A stretch of DNA of 5,255 nt, from NCBI GenBank assembly GCA_019243975.1, contig JAFATL010000626.1, positions 1 through 5,255 on the forward strand. Reading direction: 5' to 3'. Position numbers and translations under genes: made by a program. The stretch is from Actinomycetota bacterium (GTDB lineage: Bacteria > Actinomycetota > Acidimicrobiia > Acidimicrobiales > JAFATL01). Below are positions 1 through 4,992 of the stretch, one piece after another. Below the pieces are notes generated by a model that worked only from the letters and a program-made list of their open reading frames with translations, ran no database searches and was not told where the DNA came from. Each line of letters starts with the position of its first letter. Within the stretch, counting starts at the first letter, position 1.

Positions 1-704
1 CCTCGGCGCCGGTGATGGTCGGTTCGGTCGATGGCACCGAGGTCGCATTCCTCGCCCGCCACGGCGTCGACCACCAGTACGGGCCGGCCCAGGTCAACTT
101 CCGGGCCAACGTGTGGGCGCTGCGCACCGTCGGGGTCAATCGCGTGCTGGGGCCGTGCGCGGTGGGGTCGCTGCGGCCCGACGTGCACCCCGGCGACTTC
201 GTGGTGTGCGACCAGCTGGTCGACCGCACGTGGGGCCGGGCCGACACGTTCTTCCGCGGACCCGAGCACCTCTCGTTCGCCGATCCCTACTGCCCGGAGC
301 TCGGGGCCGCGGTGGTGGCGGCCGCCGGTGAGCAGGGCATCCGCTGCCACTCGGGTGGGACCGTCGTGGTGATCCAGGGCCCGCGGTTCTCGACTCGTGC
401 GGAGTCGACCTGGTACCGGTCGGCCGGGTTCGACGTGATCAACATGACGCAATACCCCGAGGCGTATCTCGCCCGTGAGGCCGGGCTCTGTTACGCGTCG
501 ATCGCGCTGGTCACCGATTACGACACCGGCGTCGAGGGCGCACCGGGAATCGGCCCGGTGACGATGGACGACGTGTTCGCCGTCTTGCGCGACAACGTCG
601 ACCGGACCCGTGCGTTGCTGCAGCACGTCATCCCCACCTTGTCGGCCGAGGGCGCCACGTGCGACTGCCAGCACCCCCTTCCCAACGCGCCGCTGGCCAC
701 GTAG
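1..704 (+). CDS. mtnP: S-methyl-5'-thioadenosine phosphorylase, 5' end outside window
   Basis: Phosphorolysis of methylthioadenosine, a by-product of polyamine synthesis, to adenine and 5-methylthioribose-1-phosphate in the cytosol. The reading frame is open to the left edge (codons for S-A-P precede the GTG at 12), and family members begin with roughly 30 more residues, so the GTG at 12 and ATG at 15 are internal. Counting from that GTG: RHG at 16-18 (phosphate-site region), the family signature GPRFSTRAES at 123-132, NMT at 144-146 (nucleoside site), and TDYD at 168-171. The two aspartates of TDYD match those that contact the 6-amino group of adenine in human MTAP, which favours MTAP over a 6-oxopurine phosphorylase. 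The C-terminus carries a Cys-x-Cys (217 and 219). The gene stops at TAG 702-704; the next gene lies 113 bases on, same strand. Family assignment is secure; exact substrate preference is inferred from motifs. Confidence 0.94.
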   Translation, partial: SAPVMVGSVDGTEVAFLARHGVDHQYGPAQVNFRANVWALRTVGVNRVLGPCAVGSLRPDVHPGDFVVCDQLVDRTWGRADTFFRGPEHLSFADPYCPELGAAVVAAAGEQGIRCHSGGTVVVIQGPRFSTRAESTWYRSAGFDVINMTQYPEAYLAREAGLCYASIALVTDYDTGVEGAPGIGPVTMDDVFAVLRDNVDRTRALLQHVIPTLSAEGATCDCQHPLPNAPLAT

Positions 705-717
705 CTCTTCCATTCGG

Positions 718-732
718 TACGCCTCCGGCGTA
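718..732 (+). terminator. Small hairpin after mtnP, possible weak terminator
   Basis: TACGCC and GGCGTA pair as a 6-bp perfect stem around a 3-base loop, 13 bases after the mtnP stop. No T-tract follows, so intrinsic termination is uncertain. A TAACGT at 731-736 fits the loose TANNNT -10 pattern and could serve the downstream gene, but no convincing -35 box is visible. The rest of the 705-817 gap shows only the ribosome-binding site of the next gene. Confidence 0.25.
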
Positions 733-817
733 ACGTCCTCAGCGGCGGCCACTTCCCCCTCTCGCCAGCTGTGCGAGCGCTTCCCTCTCGACTCGACGCT
801 CGTGAGGAGCCGCGCCC

Positions 818-1489
818 ATGCGCAAGCTGCGCTACCTCGTCCGCCGCCTGCCGATCCTGTACTGGGTCGGCGCCCTGTCACTGGTGCTGTGCACCGGCCT
901 GGCCATGGCCCGCATCGTGGGCGGCGCCCAAACCGCCGCCGCCCAGTTCGGCACGCTGCGCCCCGTTCCGGTCGCGTCCCACGACGTCCCCGTCGGTACG
1001 TCGCTCGGCGCATCCGACGTGCGCATCCGCATGCTCCCGCGCGCCGTCATCCCCCACGGCGACGTCGCCTCGTCCACCGACGCCGTCATCGGCCACGTCG
1101 CGCTGGTGCCCCTGTCCGAAGGCGAAGTCGTCACCGCCGCCAAAGTCGCCCCCACCGGCCTGACCGGCATCACCGCCCTCCTCCCCGATGACGCGAGGGC
1201 GTTGGCCATTCCCACCACGGCGGGCACTCCCCCGCTGCAACGAGGCGACCACGTCGACCTCTTGGCCAGCTTCGACCTCTCCGACTCCCCCGGCCCCACC
1301 ACCATCACGCCGTCCGCCGCCCACTCATCCCCCGAAACCGCCGCCCCCACCTTCCCCGTAGCCCGCCACGCGACCGTCCTCGACGTCGCCAGCAAAGCCA
1401 TCACCGTCGCCGTCACCGCCGACGAGGCCCCCCGCCTCGCCTACGCCCTCACCCACGGCGCAATAACCCTCGCGCTCACCGCGCCCTGA
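818..1489 (+). CDS. cpaB: CpaB/RcpC-like SAF-domain protein (Flp/Tad pilus assembly type)
   Basis: A 223-residue membrane-anchored protein. A basic N-terminus (RKLRYLVRR) precedes one hydrophobic segment at about 13-35, so the rest is probably outside the cytoplasmic membrane. Residues about 47-110 form a SAF domain (VPVASHDVPVGTSL, then a GHVALVPLSEGEVV stretch). Residues about 122-220 resemble the RcpC/CpaB C-terminal domain: GDHVDLLASF at 143-152, VLDV at 187-190 and ITVAVTADEAPRLAYAL at 195-211. A Ser/Thr/Pro/Ala-rich loop at about 154-182 interrupts that domain. Family members act in Flp/Tad pilus biogenesis at the secretin or periplasmic level; what they do in a one-membrane Gram-positive-type cell is less clear. 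The start is fixed by GAGGAG at 804-809, eight bases before the ATG. No other tad/flp gene is in the window, so it may be a stand-alone paralogue. Its TGA stop touches the inverted repeat that follows. Fold is confident; pilus role is by homology only. Confidence 0.83.
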   Translation: MRKLRYLVRRLPILYWVGALSLVLCTGLAMARIVGGAQTAAAQFGTLRPVPVASHDVPVGTSLGASDVRIRMLPRAVIPHGDVASSTDAVIGHVALVPLSEGEVVTAAKVAPTGLTGITALLPDDARALAIPTTAGTPPLQRGDHVDLLASFDLSDSPGPTTITPSAAHSSPETAAPTFPVARHATVLDVASKAITVAVTADEAPRLAYALTHGAITLALTAP

Positions 1490-1544
1490 ACCCGCCGTCC
1501 AAGTGGCGTTTGAGTGCCGATTCACGGCACTCAAACGCCTCCTG
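1489..1544 (+). repeat. Left inverted repeat of the element
   Basis: This stretch pairs base for base, as reverse complement, with 2439-2494. Mismatches occur only at 1494, 1505, 1509, 1519, 1523 and 1535, giving 50 of 56 identical. The match stops sharply on both sides: 1487-1488 and 1545 do not match. The repeat starts AACCC and ends CGCCTCCTG. Its first base is the last base of the cpaB stop codon. No TA dinucleotide occurs from 1489 to 1556, so it holds no recognisable TANNNT -10 box for the gene that follows. Confidence 0.9.
1505..1539 (+). repeat. Perfect 15-bp hairpin in the left repeat
   Basis: Arms 1505-1519 and 1525-1539 are perfect reverse complements (core TTTGAGTGCCG and CGGCACTCAAA) around the 5-base loop ATTCA. 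GTGG at 1503-1506 sits at the 5' foot of the stem. No T-tract follows, so it is not a classical intrinsic terminator. It lies just before the ribosome-binding site at 1545-1551 and could also act as an mRNA structure or a protein-binding site. An identical-core hairpin lies at the other end of the unit. Confidence 0.9.
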
Positions 1545-1551
1545 AAGGAGG
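1545..1551 (+). promoter_or_regulatory. Strong Shine-Dalgarno that sets the start of the AbiEi-like/nuclease gene
   Basis: AAGGAGG lies five bases before the ATG at 1557. The frame is open further upstream to a GTG at 1503, but that start would translate the left repeat hairpin and has no ribosome-binding site, so 1557 is chosen. Confidence 0.85.
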
Positions 1552-1556
1552 ACGCC

Positions 1557-2465
1557 ATGCGCTCCGAACGGTGGCTCGCCATCACGTCGCTCGCACAGCG
1601 CCAGCACGCAGTCGTCTCGACCGACCAGCTCCGGCACATGAGCCTCCCGGCCCGCACCATCGCGAACGCCAGCAAGGCGGGACACCTCATCCCGGTGCGC
1701 AAAAGGGTGTACGCCGCGGCAGGAGTTCCCACCACGGAATTCACGCCGGTCATGGCGGCCTGCCTCGCGGGAGGGCCCTTCACCGCCGCATCGCACCTGT
1801 CGGCCGGCTGGATCTACCGCAGTCCGTTCATCGCGCCAGGCGGTCTCGACATCACTGTGTACGGCGATTGGTGCCAGCGCCTCAACGGCGTGCGATGTCA
1901 TCGGTCTGTATTCCTTGACGAACCCGACCGAGCTGTCGTGATGGCCATTCCGACCACGTCCCCTGCCCGCACGATCATGGACCTGGCCGCCAGCGCTTCT
2001 GCCTGGCTGCTACCGAAACTGCTTGACGACTTCCTTCGTCGCCACCTCTGCACACCGCAGGAGGTCATGGCCTGCGTCGAACGGATCGGCGGCCGCGGTC
2101 GCGCCGGCACCGCGTTCCTCCGGGTGATTGCACAGGAACGCATCGACGGTCACCACCCCGGCGATAACGACTGGGAGGTCGGCGTCGCTCGGTCGCTCAG
2201 GAAGGCGGGCTTCCGAGTGGTGCAGCAGTTCCAGGTCGTCGTCGGCGACCGGGTGTTCATCATCGATTGTGCGATCCCCGACTACAAGATCGCGGTCGAG
2301 TTCAAGGGCTGGGAGCCGCGCAGCGTACGTACCGGGTTCGACCACGACGCCGAGCGAGACGTACTGCTCACCGGGGAGGGCTGGCAGATCATTCCCGCGA
2401 CCTCTCGAACGAAGCACGCCGACCTCATCCGTGCCGTCCAGGAGGCGATTGAGTGCCGTAAATAG
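1557..2465 (+). CDS. AbiEi-like antitoxin-domain protein fused to a Vsr/DUF559-like nuclease domain
   Basis: A 302-residue, probably cytosolic protein. Residues 1-55 resemble the AbiEi-type N-terminal winged helix-turn-helix: a HAVVSTDQL helix start, a GHLIPVRKRVY turn and strand at 42-52. A middle region, about 60-190, looks like the rest of the AbiEi-like antitoxin fold, including TTSPARTIMDLA at 133-144. Residues about 203-300 look like a Vsr/DUF559 PD-(D/E)xK nuclease: Glu207, then Asp237, then EFK at 248-250, with FDHDAERD at 261-268 and GWQIIPATS at 275-283. The Asp...Glu-x-Lys catalytic set appears intact. AbiEi proteins are antitoxins of type IV systems paired with an AbiEii nucleotidyltransferase; no such partner is present, so this is an orphan or self-contained version. 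The last eight codons and TAG lie in the right inverted repeat. No promoter is visible close upstream; read-through from cpaB is possible. Domain calls rest on motif recognition; the biological role is unknown. Confidence 0.85.
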   Translation: MRSERWLAITSLAQRQHAVVSTDQLRHMSLPARTIANASKAGHLIPVRKRVYAAAGVPTTEFTPVMAACLAGGPFTAASHLSAGWIYRSPFIAPGGLDITVYGDWCQRLNGVRCHRSVFLDEPDRAVVMAIPTTSPARTIMDLAASASAWLLPKLLDDFLRRHLCTPQEVMACVERIGGRGRAGTAFLRVIAQERIDGHHPGDNDWEVGVARSLRKAGFRVVQQFQVVVGDRVFIIDCAIPDYKIAVEFKGWEPRSVRTGFDHDAERDVLLTGEGWQIIPATSRTKHADLIRAVQEAIECRK

Positions 2466-2494
2466 GCACTCAATCGCTACTTGGACGGGGGGTT
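2439..2494 (-). repeat. Right inverted repeat of the element
   Basis: Reverse complement of 1489-1544 with six mismatches and no gaps. It is also coding: 2442-2465 encodes the last residues EAIECRK and the TAG of the nuclease-domain gene. Its outer two bases form part of the uppP stop codon (TAA at 2495-2493, minus strand). Confidence 0.9.
2444..2478 (+). repeat. Hairpin in the right repeat, overlapping the gene's stop codon
   Basis: Arms 2445-2457 and 2465-2477 pair perfectly over 13 bp (core ATTGAGTGCC and GGCACTCAAT) around the loop GTAAATA. In a plus-strand transcript 2444 and 2478 add a G-U pair. The TAG stop at 2463-2465 sits at the loop/stem junction. On the minus strand GTAG (2480-2477) lies at the 5' foot, matching GTGG in the left copy. 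It could limit transcripts from either side, but neither side carries a T-tract. Confidence 0.88.
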
Positions 2495-3323
2495 AGGCGC
2501 GGAGGCCGGCTACTACGAGGATGAAGGCGCCGGCGGCGAAGCGGTAGAGGACGAAGGGGGTGAAGGAGCGGGTGCGGACGATGCGGAGGAGGCCCCAGAT
2601 GGCGATGAAGCCGGTGAGGCCGGAGGCGAGGATGCCCCAGAGGAAGGCGGGGCCGGAGCCGTGGGGGATGCCGCCGTTGGCCATCAACTTGGCGCCCTTG
2701 TAGAGGCCGGCGCCGCCGATGATCGGGATGCTCATCAGGAACGAGATGCGGGCGGCGGCGTCGCGGTCGAAGCCGAGCACGCGGCCTGCGGTGATCGTCA
2801 CGCCCGAACGCGACACGCCCGGCTGCAGCGCCGCCGCCTGCGCCAGGCCCATCCACGCGGCCTCGCGGAAGCGGAACTCGCCGACGTCGCGGCGCCCGGG
2901 CAGGCGGTCGGCCCAGTACAGGACGGCGCCGAACACGATCAGCATGATGGCGATCAGCACGGGCTTGCCCAGGTGGTCGTCGATCACCGACTCGCCGAGT
3001 GCGCCGGCGATGGCGCCCGGCACGGCCGACAACAACAGCAGCCACGCCAGCCGCTCGTCGGTGGTCTCGATCGACCGGTGCCCGATCGACCGCAGCCCCG
3101 CCCGCAGGTAGGCCCACAGGTCCTTGCGGAAGTAGGCCACGGCGCCGACGAACGTGCCCATGTGCAACGCCACGTCGAACGCCTTGTTGAGCGACTCGTT
3201 GTTGGCGAAGTCGTGCCAGTGAAACAGCCACGGCACGAGGATGAGGTGCCCGCTCGACGAGATGGGCAGGAACTCCGACAGGCCCTGGGTGATGCCCAGG
3301 ACGATGGCGTGGATGATCGGCAT
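2493..3323 (-). CDS. uppP: Undecaprenyl-diphosphatase (UppP/BacA)
   Basis: Integral membrane enzyme that dephosphorylates undecaprenyl pyrophosphate, recycling the lipid carrier for peptidoglycan and other cell-wall polymers; overexpression in other bacteria gives bacitracin resistance. The 276 residues match the family's usual length of about 270. Motif 1 is QGLSEFLPISSSGH at 13-26, with the (E/Q)xxxE pair Gln13 and Glu17. Motif 2 is PGVSRSG at 168-174, with the catalytic-type Arg172. Several hydrophobic segments follow, including about 93-110, 121-137, 196-208 and 226-248. The ATG lies seven bases after the stop of the PHP gene upstream and has no good Shine-Dalgarno sequence, so it is probably translationally coupled to that gene. 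Its TAA stop abuts the right inverted repeat, yet the C-terminus keeps a normal final TM segment (FAAGAFILVVAGLRA), so the gene looks undamaged. Confidence 0.96.
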   Translation of the reverse strand: MPIIHAIVLGITQGLSEFLPISSSGHLILVPWLFHWHDFANNESLNKAFDVALHMGTFVGAVAYFRKDLWAYLRAGLRSIGHRSIETTDERLAWLLLLSAVPGAIAGALGESVIDDHLGKPVLIAIMLIVFGAVLYWADRLPGRRDVGEFRFREAAWMGLAQAAALQPGVSRSGVTITAGRVLGFDRDAAARISFLMSIPIIGGAGLYKGAKLMANGGIPHGSGPAFLWGILASGLTGFIAIWGLLRIVRTRSFTPFVLYRFAAGAFILVVAGLRA

Positions 3324-3330
3324 GAAGAGG

Positions 3331-4035
3331 TCAGGTGGCCTTGGTCGAGGGGACGATGCGCGACCGCCACACGCGCGGCCGGTCGTAGTGGTGCCCGACG
3401 AGGGCGCCCTGCCGCAAGCTAGCCATGAACGACGGCGCGTCGGTGAAGTCCGGCATCTCCACGTACGCGGCGCCGATGGCCGACGGTTCGTGCGCGTCGC
3501 TCCCCGCCCCGATCGGCAACCCCGCCTCCTCGGCGGCCGACACCGCTCGCGCGTTCAGGTGCGACAGCGACGTCTTGGCGTTGAACCCCTCGAGCGCGTC
3601 GACCATGCCGTCGCGCAGGAACGCGGCCAGCACGTCCTCCTTCATGCAGTGGCGCATGGGGTCGAACGGGTGCGGGATATAGACAATGCCGCCCTGGTCG
3701 CGGATGCGCGCCACCGTCTCCTCGGGCTTGATGCCGGCGGGCAGCCGCTCCGACAGGAACAGCCCGATGATCTCGCCCGCCCACGTCCGCAGCTCCTGGC
3801 CGACGACGACGCGGCAGCCCAGCTTGTCCTGCAGCTCGACGGCGCCGTTGGTCGTGCCGTGATCCGTTATGCACAACACGTCGATGCCGGACTCGGCGAC
3901 CGCCTCGATCAACTCGTCCGGCGTGGTCGTCGCGTCGCCCGACCACATCGTGTGCATGTGCATGTCGACGCGCACCGTTCCCGGCGGCCGAGGCGCGTCG
4001 AGATGGGGGTGCCGACTGGCGGCGGGCAATGGCAC
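3331..4035 (-). CDS. PHP-fold metal-dependent hydrolase/phosphoesterase
   Basis: A 234-residue protein of the PHP family, whose members use two or three metal ions to hydrolyse phosphate esters or related substrates. All expected metal-ligand motifs are present: DMHMHTMWSGD at 24-34 (H26, H28, D34), TDHG at 57-60 (D58, H59), Glu81 in GQEL, PHPFD at 121-125 (H122) and GSDAH at 178-182 (D180, H182). It is a stand-alone PHP domain of the type seen in small nucleotide or sugar-phosphate phosphatases, without a polymerase or PolX module; the substrate cannot be read from the sequence. The GTG at 4035-4033 is chosen because a TACGAT -10 box ends seven bases before it, implying a leaderless mRNA. 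A second GTG at codon 21 is possible; the first ATG falls inside the metal motif and is too late. It is the first gene of a probable operon with uppP. Confidence 0.88.
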   Translation of the reverse strand: MPLPAASRHPHLDAPRPPGTVRVDMHMHTMWSGDATTTPDELIEAVAESGIDVLCITDHGTTNGAVELQDKLGCRVVVGQELRTWAGEIIGLFLSERLPAGIKPEETVARIRDQGGIVYIPHPFDPMRHCMKEDVLAAFLRDGMVDALEGFNAKTSLSHLNARAVSAAEEAGLPIGAGSDAHEPSAIGAAYVEMPDFTDAPSFMASLRQGALVGHHYDRPRVWRSRIVPSTKAT

Positions 4036-4041
4036 GGCGGG

Positions 4042-4048
4042 TATCGTA
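4042..4048. promoter_or_regulatory. Bidirectional promoter core with overlapping -10 boxes
   Basis: The near-palindrome GGTATCGTACC (4040-4050) reads TATCGT on the plus strand (4042-4047) and TACGAT on the minus strand (4048-4043), both fitting TANNNT. Each is followed by exactly seven bases and then a GTG: 4055 on the plus strand and 4035 on the minus strand. The gap of 19 bases between the start codons leaves no room for a Shine-Dalgarno sequence of either gene, so both transcripts are likely leaderless. No clear -35 boxes are seen. The palindrome could alternatively or additionally be an operator. Confidence 0.6.
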
Positions 4049-4054
4049 CCGACC

Positions 4055-4432
4055 GTGCCTGTGCAGCTCGGATTGACGGCTGACGTCGAACTCGAAGTCC
4101 ATGACGAAGACACCGCCATCGCGCACGGGTCGGGGTCGGTGCCGGTCCTGGCAACACCGCGCATCGTTGCCCTCTGCGAGGAGGCGGCCTGCCTGGCAGT
4201 GGCGCCGCAGCTGGCCGAGGGCGAGACCACCGTCGGGCTGCGCGTGGAGCTGGCGCACCTCGCCCCCATCGCCGTCGGGTCGACGGTCACGGCCGAGGCC
4301 ACCCTCGACAAGGTCGAGGGCCGGCGCCTCATCTTCACGGTCTGCGTGAACGACGCCAGCGGGCTCGTCGCCGCCGGCAAGGTGACGCGCGCCACTGTCG
4401 ACGTGAAGGGCTTCCTCGAGAAGGCTCGGTGA
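4055..4432 (+). CDS. FlK-type hotdog-fold acyl-CoA thioesterase
   Basis: A 125-residue single-domain hotdog protein similar to the fluoroacetyl-CoA thioesterase FlK. The FlK catalytic residues are kept with identical spacing: Thr34 in LATP, Glu42 in LCEEAA and His68 in LAHLAP (FlK Thr42, Glu50, His76). VEGRR followed by a beta strand at about 88-100, and the VDVKGFLEK ending, also match the family. Most actinobacterial relatives are probably general short-acyl thioesterases; specificity for fluoroacetyl-CoA cannot be assumed, since there is no resistance or biosynthetic context. The frame is open upstream to 3869, but that part runs antisense to the PHP gene and is not hotdog-like, so the GTG at 4055, seven bases after a TATCGT box, is chosen. 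A second GTG at 4061 is possible. The stop overlaps the next gene's start. Confidence 0.87.
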   Translation: MPVQLGLTADVELEVHDEDTAIAHGSGSVPVLATPRIVALCEEAACLAVAPQLAEGETTVGLRVELAHLAPIAVGSTVTAEATLDKVEGRRLIFTVCVNDASGLVAAGKVTRATVDVKGFLEKAR

Positions 4433-4992
4433 TCGCCCGGCTCGCCGGGGTCATCGTCTACCTCGTCGTCGCCACCATTGTTCTCGGGTACCTCGGCGTC
4501 GGCGGCTACCGCGCCGGCTTCCTCTGGCTGGCGCTTGCCATCCCAGTCGTCGCCACCGCGCTGGCGTGGCGCGTGCTCCGGAACGTCGACACCAACACGG
4601 CTCTGTGGTGCGTCGCTGTCGCACTTATCGGCATCACTGCGTGCGCCAAGCTCGTCGACCTCGCTCCCGAGAGCACCGCCCGCCTCGCGCAGCACCTCGA
4701 CGGCCTGAACCTCCCGTTCTTCAAGACCGTGCGTGAGACACGCAGCGGCCACGGCTGGTGCCGGCCCCACTGTCCTCGCGTGGAACGGCAGTACACGGTG
4801 CCGAGGACGGCGCCGCGGGCCGCGTACTTCACGGTCCTGCTGGCCCTTCGCCAGCACCACCTCTTGGACGTGAACGAACGCCTTCCCGATGTGAGGGCGG
4901 CCGGTGAGCGCGTCGTCACGCGGACCGACCGGTACACGATCACGGTGACGGCAGCGCCGCCGACGGCAAGGATCGTGCTGCAGTCGCGCTAG
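4429..4992 (+). CDS. Unrecognised protein with three N-terminal TM segments and a soluble C-terminal domain
   Basis: A 187-residue protein that I cannot assign to a named family. Three hydrophobic segments lie at about 4-24, 29-49 and 57-77. A polar C-terminal domain of about 110 residues follows. It contains a striking GHGWCRPHCPRVERQY stretch at 107-122, with Cys111 and Cys115, which could form a disulfide or bind a metal, and ends in alternating polar/hydrophobic strand-like sequence (RYTITVTAAPPTARIVLQ). With three TM segments the N- and C-termini lie on opposite sides; the C-terminal side is not determined. The GTG start overlaps the thioesterase stop (GTGA), with GAGAAGG at 4418-4424 before it, so the two genes are translationally coupled. 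The TAG stop lies in a CTAG shared with the convergent gene. Confidence 0.8.
   Translation: MIARLAGVIVYLVVATIVLGYLGVGGYRAGFLWLALAIPVVATALAWRVLRNVDTNTALWCVAVALIGITACAKLVDLAPESTARLAQHLDGLNLPFFKTVRETRSGHGWCRPHCPRVERQYTVPRTAPRAAYFTVLLALRQHHLLDVNERLPDVRAAGERVVTRTDRYTITVTAAPPTARIVLQSR

Larger units (their letters stand above)
1489..2494 (+). mobile_element. Putative single-gene element bounded by 56-base inverted repeats
   Basis: A unit of about 1,006 bases consists of two matching inverted ends (1489-1544 and 2439-2494) and one gene between them. The gene's Shine-Dalgarno sequence begins one base inside the left end, and its last eight codons and stop lie in the right end, leaving no spare DNA. 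The unit fills the space between the stop codons of two convergent genes. The interior uses more A/T-ending codons than its neighbours, consistent with separate origin. No transposase, HUH or recombinase motif is seen, and no clear target-site duplication is visible beside either end. Movement is therefore inferred from the end structure. Alternatives are a rearranged or duplicated convergent terminator, or a REP-like repeat pair that flanks the gene without moving it. Confidence 0.6.

Noticed and set aside
832..1416. Minus-strand frames opposite the cpaB-like gene
   Set aside because: The plus-strand frame has a Shine-Dalgarno sequence, a TM anchor and SAF/RcpC motifs. The antisense frames show no motifs.
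1505..1539. Left hairpin as an ordinary intrinsic terminator of cpaB
   Set aside because: There is no T-tract on either strand, and the sequence match to the right repeat extends well beyond the stem, which a simple terminator would not need. A partial terminator role is still possible.
1503..1556. Start of the AbiEi-like/nuclease protein at GTG 1503
   Set aside because: It would translate the left inverted repeat, lacks a ribosome-binding site, and a strong AAGGAGG points to the ATG at 1557.
1480..2500. Target-site duplication beside the inverted repeats
   Set aside because: Flanking bases (left ...GCGCCCTG, right AGGCGC...) show no direct repeat. GCGCC and GGCGC are inverted, offset and short, so they are treated as chance in GC-rich DNA.
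2470..3231. Second minus-strand frame within uppP (253 codons)
   Set aside because: Arg/Pro/His-rich out-of-frame shadow of uppP with no domain motifs.
2481..3422. Long plus-strand frame opposite uppP (313 codons)
   Set aside because: Its translation is a Gly/Ala/Glu/Asp/Arg-rich shadow typical of the antisense strand of a high-GC gene, while the minus strand encodes an intact UppP.
3869..4054. N-terminal extension of the thioesterase to an ATG at 3869
   Set aside because: It would overlap the PHP gene's metal-binding region antisense and adds 62 residues unlike any hotdog protein. The GTG at 4055 matches the family's usual length.
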